Of a DNA stretch of 64,000 bases, positions 21,168 through 31,539 are shown piece by piece (within the stretch, counting starts at the first letter, position 1; each line of letters starts with the position of its first letter). Source of the stretch: Armigeres subalbatus (taxonomy: Eukaryota > Arthropoda > Insecta > Diptera > Culicidae); NCBI RefSeq assembly GCF_024139115.2, contig NC_085141.1, forward strand, positions 33,185,242-33,249,241, written 5' to 3'. The notes below the pieces were generated by a model. That model searched no databases. It was not told the DNA's origin and was given only the letters and a program-made list of their open reading frames with translations. The position numbers were made by a program, and so were the translations under genes.

Positions 21168-21876
21168 TAGGGTGGCTCAAAAAACACTTTTTCAAATTTT
21201 TTGATGGGCCGCCCTCTTATTCGGTTCTATTTGGTGCCCTGATGCTCTGGACAAAATTTCAGTCAAATCGGTCAACTTTTGGGCAGTGCTAAACTCATTG
21301 GAAGTTTATATGGAAAAATGTATGCAGAAACATTCCAAAACAGTGATTTGCAGTAGGACGGCACAATTTACGATCAAGAACCATGATACTCATTCAGTTT
21401 TTGTAGAATTAAATACAGAATGTTATGCTGTAAACCGCGAGAAGATTAGAGTTTATTAGGCAAAGATATTAGCATTTTACTGGAATGTAGTAGGGGTGAA
21501 TTTATTTCTTTTCAAAGGTAAAAGAAACGAAATTTGCTCAAACCCCACTTCAGAGAAATGCTAATAACTTAGCCGGGCAAACTCTAATCTTCTCGCGGTT
21601 TTCTGCATAACATTCTGTATTAAATTCTCCAAGATCTGTATGAGTATCATAGTTCTTCATCGTAAGTTCTGCCGTCCAACTGCAATTCACTGTTTTTGGA
21701 TGTTTCTGCATACATTTTTCCATATAAACTTCCAACGAGTTTAGCACCACCCAAACGTTGACCGATTTGGCTGAAATTTTGTCCAGACCATCAGGGCATC
21801 AAATAGAACCGAATAAGAGGGCGGCCCATCAAAAAAATTGAAAAAAGTTTTTCCCATACTAATTTGAGCCACCCTA
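21168..21876. mobile_element. 709-bp fold-back element with 8-bp TSD
   Basis: The ends read TAGGGTGGCTCA and TGAGCCACCCTA. A perfect 8-bp direct repeat, ATATTCAC, flanks them at 21160-21167 and 21877-21884. Almost the whole element is two inverted arms of ~350 bp: words such as GGCCGCCCTCTTATTCGGTT, GTTTATATGGAAAAATGTAT and CGCGAGAAGATTAGAGTTT recur in reverse complement. Arms differ by scattered substitutions. The TSD length points to a hAT-like transposase acting in trans. The antisense ORF 21550-21750 is an arm artefact. Confidence 0.85.
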
Positions 21877-22189
21877 ATATTCACCCTGTCATAATGGAAT
21901 TAGTGGAAGACAAATGAGATTGTTTCTTATTTCTGAAGAAGATTCTTGTGTGGCAGTTAAGTTGCACTTGGTGTTAATTATGAAAAGGCAATATCTAATT
22001 GATTTGAAAGCACCAAAGTAAGCTTGATATGAACAACAACGGAGGGCCACCAAAATATCAATCAAAGCAATCGTGGTACTTTGACAGCAGTCAAAGAAAT
22101 GTGGTCAACCATTACGGACTGGACCGTACAGTTTTCCGGCAGACTTCCACTTGCCTAGCAGCATGATAATCTCCACAATTCCCATCAGC

Positions 22190-23245
22190 ATAGGAGATGG
22201 GTTCTCATCATAATCCGAGAGGATTCCCATCGGAATCCAAAGAGAATTCTCATTGGAATTTCTGAAGAATTCCTTTCAGAATCATCGAATTATTCTAACT
22301 GGAATCCAGAAGAATTCACACTGGATTGTTTTCGGTATTGTTGAGGGATACTCTTGGGAATATGTGGGGGATACCTTTCATAATCCACGGGGGATTTGCT
22401 ACAGAATCTCTCGTTATTTGCTTCGGAATTCCTGCGGAGTCGTTAGAAGATTTGTTTCGGAATCGTTCAGAGATTTGCTTCGGAATTTCTTGACGATTTG
22501 TTTCAGAATACTTCGACGATTTTCTTCAGAATTCCTTGAATATTTAATTCGGAGTCTGTCGACGTTTTGCCTCGGCATCCCTCAATGATTTGCTTCGGAA
22601 ACGCTCGACGACCGGAATCCCTCTGATGATTTTCTTTTAAATCCATCCACGAATTGCTTCCGAAACATTCGACGTTTCGCTTCGGAATACATCGATGATT
22701 TGCTTCGGAATCCCTCGAAGATTTGCTTCAACATTCCTGGAGAATTAATTCGAGGACTACGAGGTCCCTCGACGATTTGCTTCGGGATCCCTCGTTAGAT
22801 TGCTTAGGAATCCTTCGACGATTTGCTTCTACATACCTGGTACATAGCCTACGAAATCCTTGAACATTCACTTTGGAATTCCGGGGGGATTTCCAACGAA
22901 ATCTCTGGAACATTCCCGTTGAAGCTCCTGGAACATTTCCGTCGGAATTCTTGGAGAACTCCATTCGAAATCTTTAGAAGACCCTCATTGGAATCCCTGA
23001 AAGATTTCCGCTGGATTCTCTGGAACATTCCCGTTGGTGCTCCTGGAGGATGTCCGACGACATCCCGGGAAGAACAACCCTTCGGACTCAATGGAACATT
23101 CCTGTCGGAATCCCTTGAGGATTGCCTTCAGAAACCCTGGAGGCTCCCTTCGGTATGCTTGAAGAAATCTCAATTCTCTGGAGATTCTCGTCGAAATTCT
23201 TGGAGGATTCCCGTCGGAATCCATGGAGAATGCACAGGAGGTGCA
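22190..23245. repeat. Degenerate GATTTGCTTCGGAATCCCTCGA-type repeat
   Basis: A run of ~24-30-bp imperfect units, with GACGATTTGCTTCGGAATCC dominant from 22480 to 22830, then GGAACATTCCCGTTG and TCCTGGAG words to 23245. ORFs in several frames (22253-23329) follow the repeat and show no domain. Confidence 0.65.
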
Positions 23246-23555
23246 CGAAGTGGAAACAAATGGGAGATGGGGGTATGACACGTAATACCCCCACAGAGTG
23301 TAGGACCGAATGTATGGACGAGCACACAAGTAAGCCTCACATGGTAGGTATGGTCAGAGTGACTGCTTAGGCAGTGACGTGATCTGGCTGCCAGTGACGG
23401 ATTAAGTGAAGCCTCGCTATGCCTGGCAGGAGTGTAGGGAGCAGCTACCTCTGCGGTACCTTACAATTAGGGTCATGGTTTGCAGAAATCGCTCTTAATA
23501 GATAACGAACAACGATAAAAGAGAGGCAAAAACTGTTCCGAATCATAACAAGCAT
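23246..23555. other. Unassigned spacer between degenerate repeat and LINE
   Basis: No gene. TATGCCTGGCAGGAGTGT at 23418 recurs at 27413, so this is probably a fragment of the same repeat family found in 27.2-28.2 kb. Confidence 0.4.
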
Positions 23556-24800
23556 ACTTACTTACTTACGGATCCTGTACACCTCCGGTGCTGCAAAGGG
23601 CCGACTTGAAAGATCTCCATCCTGAGCGTTGCCCGGCTATCGCTTTAACCTGTTGCCAGGTTAGATTTCGGTCGACTTCTTTTATTTCTTTATTGAGGCT
23701 TCGCCGCCATGAGCCTCTGGGTCTGCCTTTGCTGCGATGTCCCGCTGGGTTCCAGTCTAATGCTTGTTTACAGATTTCGTTTCCGCCCCTACGTAGAGTG
23801 TGGCCGACCTAGCCCCACTTCCGATCCCGAATTTCTGTTGCTATCGGCCTCTGGTGACAAAGACGATGGAGCTCATTGTTTGAGATCCAGTTGTGAGGCC
23901 ACCAGGCCCGAATAATATACCGCAGGCATCTGTTAATGAACACCTGCAGCCGTTGAGTGTTCTCCACTGATACACACCATGTTTCGCTAGCGTATAACAG
24001 CACAGATTTCACGTTAGAGTTGAAAATTCGTATTTTGGTGCGTTCACTTATCTGCCTGTTTTTCCAGATATTTCTTAAACTCGCAAAGGCAGCCCTTGCT
24101 TTCTTTGATCCGTGCGCCTATGTCGATCTTGGTACCGCCGTCTGACGCCATTTGGCTACCAAGATATTGGAAGCTTTCAACATTCTCCACTGGTTGCCCG
24201 GCTACTGTGAAACTGGAAGGAGTCGCCGTGTTTACATCCAACGATTTGGTTTTGTTGACGTTGATGACTAAACCTGCCGAAGAGGAGCGCTCGGCAAGGT
24301 CGTTGAGCTTACTCTGCATATCAGAGCGCCGTTGCGCGAGGAGTGCAACGTCGTCAGCCAATTCGAAGTCGTTTAGGTGCTCCATGGTTATAGGCTGCCA
24401 TAACAGCCCGCGGTTTGGTTCACGGTCAATCGCACCTACCAGAATCTCATCGATTACGATGAGGAACAGTAACGGTGATAGGATACATCCTTGCCTCACA
24501 CCAGCTACGACCCGGATAGGGTCGGACAGGACCCCATTGTGCAGCACTCTACACGAAAAGGCCTCGTACTGTGCTTCGATGAGGCCGATGATTTTCTCAG
24601 GAACTCCCTTGCGTCTCAGGGCGCCCCACATATTCTCGTGATTGAGACGGTCGAAAGCTTTTTCGTAGTCAATGAATACCAAGTAAAGGGACTCTTGGAA
24701 TTCGTTAACCTGCTCCAGAATGATGCGGAGCGTGACAATATGGTCCACACAGGATCTTCCGGCACGGAATCCGGCTTGCTGCCGCCGGAGCAACAAGCCA
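23556..24800 (-). mobile_element. LINE A, 5'-truncated non-LTR retrotransposon
   Basis: Minus-strand RT from motif region LRRQQAGFRAGRSC to the C-terminus, with a (GTAA)n tail at 23556-23569. The main ORF (24044-24796) contains VFIDYEKAFDRL (first catalytic Asp), GVRQGCILSPLLF and FELADDVALLAQ, which replaces the usual FADD with LADD. The tail of the protein (23809-24012 and on to 23590) reads SETWCVSVENTQRL and later GRPRGSWRRSL in broken frames. This C-terminal text is of the kind often mislabelled craniofacial development protein 2-like. The 5' end is lost just before the RT fingers, as in typical LINE truncation, and abuts the 3' end of LINE B. Confidence 0.85.
24044..24796 (-). pseudogene. 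Reverse transcriptase fragment of LINE A
   Basis: 250 codons open. The start is the truncation point, not a true initiator. RT motifs in order are QAGFRAGRSC (residues 7-16), LVFIDYEKAFDRLNH (39-53), AGVRQGCILSPLLF (98-111), LADDVALLAQRRSD and GLVINVNKTKSLDV. The frame is lost after KKYLEKQADK; the remaining C-terminus lies in other frames down to 23590. Not functional, because endonuclease and RT N-terminus are missing. Confidence 0.82.
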
Positions 24801-24865
24801 TGATAACAAATTTATCAAACTTGTATACTACTTGATACTTGATGGGCTACAGCTCTTCGATGAAC

Positions 24866-25534
24866 CTACGCCGAATGGAGTATCCTTCTCCACTGGACTC
24901 GATCCTGGGTCAATCGCTTCCAGTCGCCCTGAACATTGAGCGCCCTCAGGTCCTCTTCAACTGCAAAAAGCCATCGTGTACGTGGCCTTCCACGAAGCCT
25001 GCGGCCTCTTCCGGGTTCTCTACTAAATATTATCTTTGCTTGACGTTCTTCTGGCATACGATCAACGTGACCAGCCCACCGTAGTCTGCCGTGTTGTATA
25101 AGCTTAATAATATCCAGCGCTTTATACACCTGGTACAATTCGTGATTCATGCGACGCCGCCAGATACCGTTCTCCTGTTTACCGTCGAGTATTGTCCGCA
25201 GCACCTTACGCTCAAACACTCCGAGAGCTCTCCGATCAGCCTCCTTTAACGTCCATGTCTCATGGCCGTATAAAGCCACCGGAAGAATCAGAGTAGTATA
25301 CAGCGCGAGTTTTGTTTTCGTTTGCAGACTACGGGACTTAAGCTGGTTACGAAGTCCGTAATAAGCCCTATTTGCAGCTGCAATACGCCTTTTCACCTCG
25401 CGGGTAACATCATTATCGCACGTCACTAATGTTCCAAGATACACAAATTCTTCTACAACTTCAAATTTTTCACCATCCAGCACTATTTCGCTACCACCAC
25501 CACTAATGAACCCACGTTGATTGCCAGCGACCAT
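24866..25534 (-). pseudogene. LINE B pol C-terminus
   Basis: VEEFVYLGTLVTCDND is the RT thumb boundary. It is followed by ALYTTLILPVALYGHETWTL and the conserved tail FERKVLRTILDGKQ, RLRWAGHVDRMP and RGRPRTRWLFAVEEDL. It ends at a stop at 24866 and leads to the 3' UTR. Confidence 0.82.
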
Positions 25535-26250
25535 GTACTTCGTTTTGCTGGTATTGATCGTGAGTCCAATCCTCGCTGTCTCCTCTTAAAAGGCGCAAAA
25601 GCCTCTTCCACGGCACGGCGATCAATCCCAATAATATCGATATCGTCCGCAAAACCCACGAGCATATGCGATCTTGTGATAATGATACCGCTTCTTTGCA
25701 CACCAGCTCTCTTAATCGCTCCTTCGAGCGCTATATTGAACAGTAGATTCGAGAGTGCATCACCCTGTTTTAATCCATCTAAGGTAACAAATGATGTCGA
25801 TATTTCATCCGCAACCCTTACACTTGATTTCGATCCGTCCAACGTTATACGAATCAGCCGTATCAGTTTCGCCGGAAAACCATGCTCAAGCATAATTTGC
25901 CATAATTCATTCCGTTTCACTGAATCGTACGCCGCCTTGAAATCAATAAACAGATGATGTGTCTGCAAGTTGTACTCCCGGAATTTATCAAGGATTTGTC
26001 TCAGGGTAAACATTTGATCCGTCGTTGATCGGCCCTCACGAAAACCTGCTTGGTATTCGCCGACGAAGGACTCTTCAAGCGGTCTCAATCTGTTGAACAG
26101 AATACGGGACATAATTTTGTACGCCGAATTAAGGAGGGTTATTCCTCGGTAATTGGCGCACTCCAGTCTGTGCCCTTTCTTAAAGAGAGGCCAAATGAGG
26201 CCGTCCAACCAGCTAGCAGGCATTTCCTCGTCTTCCCATATTTTCGACAT
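25483..26250 (-). pseudogene. LINE B reverse transcriptase core
   Basis: Motifs in order: CANYRGITLLNSAYKIMSRI, YQAGFREGRSTTDQMFTLRQ, LFIDFKAAYDSV (catalytic Asp), GLKQGDALSNLLFNIALE and VGFADDIDIIGI (catalytic Asp pair). The upstream part (KNNKAAGKDQLPAELLKHG) is in a shifted frame around 26260-26345. Near 25585 the frame shifts again; the continuation is at 24866-25534. Confidence 0.85.
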
Positions 26251-26339
26251 AATATGGTGCAGAACTTCATAAAGCTGCTCACTGCCATGTTTGAGAAGTT
26301 CAGCCGGGAGCTGGTCCTTCCCCGCAGCCTTATTGTTTT

Positions 26340-27072
26340 TCAGCTCTTTGACAGCTTTTTAACCTCATCTAGTGTAGGTGACTCCACAGCTTGTCCATCG
26401 TCGCTAATATTTATTCTGTTCACCGATGCACCGTCACTTCCTCCACTCAACAAAGTCTCGAAGTGTTGCTTCCACCTGGCAGCCACTTCAGTTTTATCTG
26501 TCAGCAAATTCCCTTGTTGGTCGTTGCACATGACGGGAGATGGCGCTGTCTTTCTCCGCACGCCATTGACAGACTCATAAAACCTCCGCATATCGTTCTG
26601 CTCCATTTTTTCCTGCGCCTCACTAATAACTTGTTCTTTGTACTCTTTTTTCTTCCTGCGGTGGGTTCGTTTTTCGGCTGCTCTTGCTTCCTTGTACCGA
26701 TCTCTATTCGATCGGGTACCTGACACCAACATCTGGCTTCTGGCAACGTTCTTCTCGTCTGTCACTCTCTGACACTCCACATCGAACCAACCCGTCCTGG
26801 GTCGCCTCTGTGCAGTGCCTACCACTTCTCGTGCTGTTGTGCTCACCGCTCCATGGATTAGATTGTTGATGTTGTCGCTAACGTTGATTGCACTTATCCG
26901 TTCGTCGAGCTTCTGGCGGTACTCAGCCGATACTCCTTCCGCCGACAATCGCTGGATATTGTAACGCATCGTTCGCTGTGATCTTTCGTTCGATACAGTT
27001 GACAACCGTGATCGAATTTTACTGACAACGAGGTAGTGATCAGAGTCAATGTTCGGACCTCTGAATGTCAAA
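26340..27072 (-). pseudogene. LINE B endonuclease tail and linker
   Basis: SDHYLVVSKIRSRLS holds the SDH motif of AP-like endonucleases, where His is the catalytic base. A ~200-residue basic linker rich in Arg, Lys and Glu follows, including YESVNGVRRKTAPSP and WKQHFETLLSG, which typically precede the RT. The open frame extends upstream to 27119, but the text before FRGPNID is not element-like. Confidence 0.75.
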
Positions 27073-27239
27073 CTTGTATAACAGTGCGAAAAAAAAAGAA
27101 TCGGATAGGCAGCCCCCACAGAAAAATGGTGATTCTCGCTTTGTTTTCGCTCATTTCGTGTTGGTTACTGCACAGCTGGGTAGAACATGTTGAAATGCAT
27201 CATCAGAGCCAGTGCTCCCCGCATTTAGAGCTCTCTTAA

Positions 27240-28240
27240 AGAAATATATCATGGGGTATAGCCTCCCGAATCAGTTCTCTATCATGACAACTTGCGAAAA
27301 AAGTCTCTCGCAGGATGCTACATATCGTATATGTATACAGAGATGATAAGTGAGAGACTTGTTCATTCTCTTTAGGATTCAATCCCTGATTAGGGGACAT
27401 TAAAGTCTTGTTATGCCTGGCAGGAGTGTCGGGGGGTTGATGCCACTGCAGCACCTCAGAAATAGGAGACATGAAAGGGTCTGCCTTGTAGCTAAGGTAG
27501 GAGCGGCATAGGAGCCACTAACCTAGGGTCGCCTTCGGCTTGGTAGACAAGTGGTGCCATCCTGTTGCAGGACGGGGTGAACACCATACTGAATGACGAC
27601 TGTCTATGTTGAGAGATGGCAGCAGGGTACCTGCAAGAATCTTGCAGTCATTCGAACTGCATTCGCGAAGTCGAAGCAAAATTCTTCACACAACGAATGA
27701 CAGTTCCGTATGGGTTTTTACAGTAGAGCAACAGAGAGGAGGAGATGGCGGCCATGTTTCACTCAAACTCTGACAGATAGCAATGGGGTTCCCCATAGGA
27801 GGGAAGAGGAGAATTTGCTTCGGCTTCGCGAATAGGCAGGTGAGTGTTGGGGCACATGTGGTGCCAGTATGTCTCGTGAGGAGTACCCCCTGCAGAGTAC
27901 CTGTATGACTCTTGGAATCATACGAGCGGCATAGGTAGGTGAGTGTTGGGGCACATGTGGTGCCAGTGTGTCTTGTGCACATGTGGTGCATGGGGAGTGC
28001 TAGGAGAGTTGAGGTGCATACGTGCACTTGTGTACGTCATGGAGGGGTCGCAATGCCCAATAGTCATCCCCCGAAGTATTGCCGGGGCCGGGGTAATGAC
28101 TGGAGATGAAGGGGTTGGTTTTAGTGGGTCGGGAGTGGTTATCCTATCCCCACATTACCAGGGTACGCCTCCCCAGGTGTCAGATTTCCGCTACCTTCGT
28201 TTAGAAAAGGTGTTAGACAGAATATCATAGAATACAGCTT
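27240..28240. repeat. Unclassified repeat region with internal direct repeats
   Basis: GTGAGTGTTGGGGCACATGT, followed by GGTGCCAGT, occurs at 27841 and 27939. Segments around them (TACCTGCAAGAATCTTGCAG, TACCTGTATGACTCTTGGAA) also resemble each other. TATGCCTGGCAGGAGTGT at 27413 recurs at 23418. The GC-rich, ORF-poor text resembles a LINE 5' UTR, but no coding part is attached. ORFs here have no domain. Confidence 0.45.
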
Positions 28241-28316
28241 TGGGTCAGTGCCCGGATTTAGCCGGAAGGGGCCCCGGGGCCGTAGCATGCTAACCAAGGG
28301 CATCGCCAGTTGACTT

Positions 28317-28357
28317 TTTAAATTTAATTTTAAAAACCATTTTAAAATTAATTTTAG
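28317..28357. repeat. Small AT-rich inverted repeat
   Basis: AATTTAATTTTAAAA and TTTTAAAATTAATTTT flank the short spacer ACCA, forming a near-perfect hairpin. It lies just right of CAGTGCCCGGATTTAG (28246), which resembles a transposon terminus, but no partner end was found. Confidence 0.5.
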
Positions 28358-28359
28358 GT

Positions 28360-29440
28360 TAAGGATTATAAAATATGTACGATAACACAAGCATTAATAA
28401 ATTTTCTCAACAAATGACAACGGAGTTTTGATTGAGATATGGATGTTCCTTCTAGGTGATTGTCGCAAATCGTGTTCTGTCCTCCAGTGGACTGCTCCAA
28501 TGTCACAGCTCAGCTGATCCGTTGGTGTTGTTACACTGCTCCTATGATGACTCCGATTGACTTACATGGTTTATGAAAATTATGCACTGTTCTCCGGTGG
28601 TGTTCACTGCCTTGTTAAGGATGAAGGTTTTGGGTTGGGGACAGGGTCGGAAATATTCGTTTCACTATCACAAGCCTAGACGCTCAGTAGACAGTTTCGT
28701 CATTGCCTCGTGTTTGTTTTGATTAGACGCTCGGTAAAGCAGACACGAATTTCTCGCAGCATGCTATCAAACTGCCAAACCAAAATTGCCGCCTGATACT
28801 CAACAAGTCGATTGATAATCGAGCATAACAAATTAATATCTACCGGGGCTGAAATGAATATTTTGAATTGCTGTTGATTTTCACCGTTAAATGATGATTA
28901 TTTAATTTTTACATACTAAACAGATCCATATCTTTTAGAAATCTATCTTCAAAATGTTAAATCCATGCTTTGCAGTATGAAAAGATATTATTATTTTGAG
29001 ATTTCAAATTAAATGTCAATGTGCCAAGCTGAAGAATCATTTTGACACCGCAAACAAACAATGCTGACACCGAGAGTCGACGCTTGCTGCTGTTGATGCA
29101 TATGCCGTTCTATTCATTCTCACATTCAAATTTGTAAAGGATAGGTGATTTGATTTTTGGACGTCAACTGTTTGAGTGTAGGTAATTGAAGTGTTTTTTT
29201 CTGTCCCTGGTTGGGGATGCCAATAAAAAATGGGGTTTCCAGTCATATTAATTACTGCCTACAAAGAATCCTTTTAGATTTTCTGACCTTTCATTTTAAA
29301 AGGGCCAGATCGCCGGATAAAAATGGGGAACCGAGAAAATCCGTTCGAAAATATGGCAGCATGACTTGTCTTGTAATAGACTGAAATCATGATAGTTAGG
29401 CAGAAGCACTCCACCCCCACCCCTCCCGCTAAACGACAGG
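28360..29440. other. Unassigned spacer
   Basis: AT-rich, with no supported gene, repeat array or transposon end. The ORFs at 29037 and 29274 have no recognised content. Confidence 0.35.
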
Positions 29441-29458
29441 GAGTGGTGGAGGTGGTAC

Positions 29459-30890
29459 TTATATCCGCGGAAGGCCCGTTCGCCATTGGCAGAAGCAGAG
29501 TGTTTGGGGTGCCCCAGGACTATATTTGAAAAAATAAACCAGTATCCTTAAGCTAGCAGAAAAGGGCAGACTACTACCTGGAATCCCATATAGATTTCGG
29601 GGGTGGTCGTACTTGGGACATTCGTAGATAAAGTGCTCCACACTGTTTTCGGTTTTGCAGAGCTCACAGCGGGACTGTAAAGGGCCTCCACCGAAGTTGT
29701 GAGAGACCCTTGTGTGGCCGGTCGCCGGTTCGTAGCCTCAATAAGACTTGATGTTTTTTTTAATGAGAAACAGGGTCACTCCAGGGTCCGATGGATCCTT
29801 TGATTTTCCTCATAAAGAGCCCTCTTATACTGGCCGACGACGCTCTTCGTTCATTTCTTAATGTCGGCCAGCGGGATGGAGCAGATGTAAGGTAATCCCT
29901 CGTGTCCGACACTAGTCAGGGCATCGCTTTCGGTATTTCCGCTAATTCCGCAGTGGTCGGGAATCAAGGCGAAGGTGGTACCGGGGATCACACCTGAAAG
30001 GATTTCCTGGATTCAGAGGTGTTTTGGAAGGCCGGAAATTACATTCCGTAAAGACCACGATTGGTTTGTTCGTCGGAAAGGGTGGCCGCGACAAAAACAG
30101 CAGCGGCTTCGGCGGAAAAAATATAAATTGAATCTCCTTTTTGGCTAGGTTGGGTTCGCAGACTCCAAAGCCGACTCCTCGACTGGAGACGGATCCGTCA
30201 GTATACCGAATCTCGTTATTTCGGAAGTGTGTTGCGCTGAGTTCCAGTACAAATCTTCTAAGTTCGTCCGTGTTTTCTCCTCTTATGAACCGGGAGGCGA
30301 TGGTGCGGTCGATGTTAACGAGATGGCCATCAGGATCCGATACCGGAAAGGAAGAATCCCGGTATCAACGCAGGCTGCTTCAATGGATGTGGACGGAGAC
30401 CAGCCGGGCGTAGCTGTTGAAAGGGGCTGTTGGCGGGGCCTGCTAAATGATGCCAGCCACTGCAGACGTGTCCCGGAACACACTTACTGGCGTTCATAAC
30501 AAAACCAACGATTGAAGTTGAAGCCCAGCGATAGATGGCACTTACAGCCGCCTGATTTTTTATCCTGTTCCTTCCAGGCGTTCTGCCGACCACGATCAAT
30601 AAAATGTCGTCGACATTACAAATAAATACACGTTCGCTGGTAAAATGCTGAAAACCCCGTCCATAGCAATGAGAAATAGCGTCACCGCTATGACCGACCC
30701 TTGAGGAACGCCGGTTTCTTTGCTGTGACGCAAATGAGCACTTCGTCTGTTGAGGAAGTTTTTAACGGAAGCAAGCATGTTGCCTGTGATACTCCAGCCT
30801 TGGAGTTTTCTCAGGACCAAAGGGGTCCAGGTCCGGCAGAAAACCTTGGCGATATCGAGTGACGCAAGGTCAACATGCTTGCCTTTTTTT
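29459..30890 (-). mobile_element. LINE C, RNase H-bearing non-LTR retrotransposon fragment
   Basis: Minus-strand pol remnant. From the 5' side it shows RT text GKHVDLASLDIAKVF and ETGVPQGSVIAVTLFLIAMD, then VGFVMNASKC. Next comes RNase H beginning IRYTDGSVSSRGVGFGVCEP near 30200, and a C-terminal knuckle CELCKTENSVEHFIYECPKY (~29600). RNase H and the CxxC-type tail place it among RNase H-containing LINEs. Frames are broken several times, and the catalytic YADD is damaged (VYLFVMS). The 5' part is cut off by a SINE at about 30895. Confidence 0.82.
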
Positions 30891-31370
30891 TTACAATGTT
30901 CTGAGAACTCATATGTGAATGTGTGCATTATGTGGAAGATAATGATTTGAAAAATGTATTGAAGGTAACCACTTTCCCTTCGATGGAACTCGAGCCTTTT
31001 TCTTCTTCTTGTTATTGGCATTACATCCCCACACTGGGACAGAGCCGCCTCGCAGCTTAGTGTTCATTCAGCACTTCCACAGTTATTAACTGCGAGGTTT
31101 CTAAGCCAAGGTACCATTTTTGCATTCGCATATCATGATGCTAACACGATGATACTTTTATGTCTAGGGAAGTCGAGACAATTTCGAATCCGAAAATTGC
31201 CTAGACCGGCACCGGGAATCGAACCCAGCCACCCTCAGCATGGTCTTGCTTTGTAGCCGCGCGTCTTACCGCACGGCTAAGGAGGGTTCCCGGAACTCGA
31301 GCCTACGACCCTCAATACCCTAGGCTGGTACTTTAACCAACTAAGGTACGACGGACCTCCGTCGGCCTTC
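30886..31370 (-). mobile_element. Second tRNA-derived SINE family, interrupted
   Basis: On the minus strand a tRNA-like head, with TTAGTTGGTTAAAG as a possible A box and GGCTCGAGTTCC as a possible B box, is followed by unrelated body sequence and an A9 run (T9 on the plus strand, about 30886-30894). It sits at the cut end of LINE C. The Feilai-type SINE at 30997-31291 landed in its B box, duplicating GGAACTCGAGCC. The family name is not known to me. Confidence 0.55.
30997..31291 (-). mobile_element. Feilai-type tRNA-derived SINE, copy 1
   Basis: A full-length copy. The head has AGCCGTGCGGTAAGACGCG (A box) and GGGTTCGATTCCCGG (B box) on the minus strand, and the tail is (AAG)n. It is flanked by a perfect 12-bp duplication, GGAACTCGAGCC, at 30985-30996 and 31292-31303. 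Pol III promoter boxes and a LINE-mobilised tail are known SINE features. The name Feilai rests on resemblance to the abundant Aedes SINE. Confidence 0.88.
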
Positions 31371-31539
31371 GCACTGAATGAGCTCGAGATTCCCAAATTG
31401 GACGCATAGTCAAATCATTCGCAATCCATTTGTCAAGCCAACACTTCCACACAGAGGCGCATCCACGTTCCGAGTCGTGGGTAGGACAAATAGGAAATGC
31501 CAATTTGGGAAACAGTTCTGGAAAAAGAATTCCTAGCCT

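Larger units (their letters stand above)
24805..27072 (-). mobile_element. LINE B, 5'-truncated non-LTR retrotransposon
   Basis: Minus-strand pol of a second LINE family, from the last part of the endonuclease (FRGPNIDSDHYLV at the 5' break, 27072) through RT to the C-terminus (24866). The short 3' UTR runs to about 24805 and includes ATCAAGTATCAAGTAGTATA. Frameshifts at about 26358 and 25585 and the missing 5' end make it dead. The clade was not assigned. Its C-terminal FERKVLRTILDGKQ / WRRRMNHELYQ text is shared with the fragments at 33769 and 59355. Confidence 0.88.

Noticed and set aside
31300..31370. Second tRNA-like sequence, considered as a true tRNA gene
   Set aside because: It is interrupted at the B box and continues into a SINE-like body with a poly-A run.
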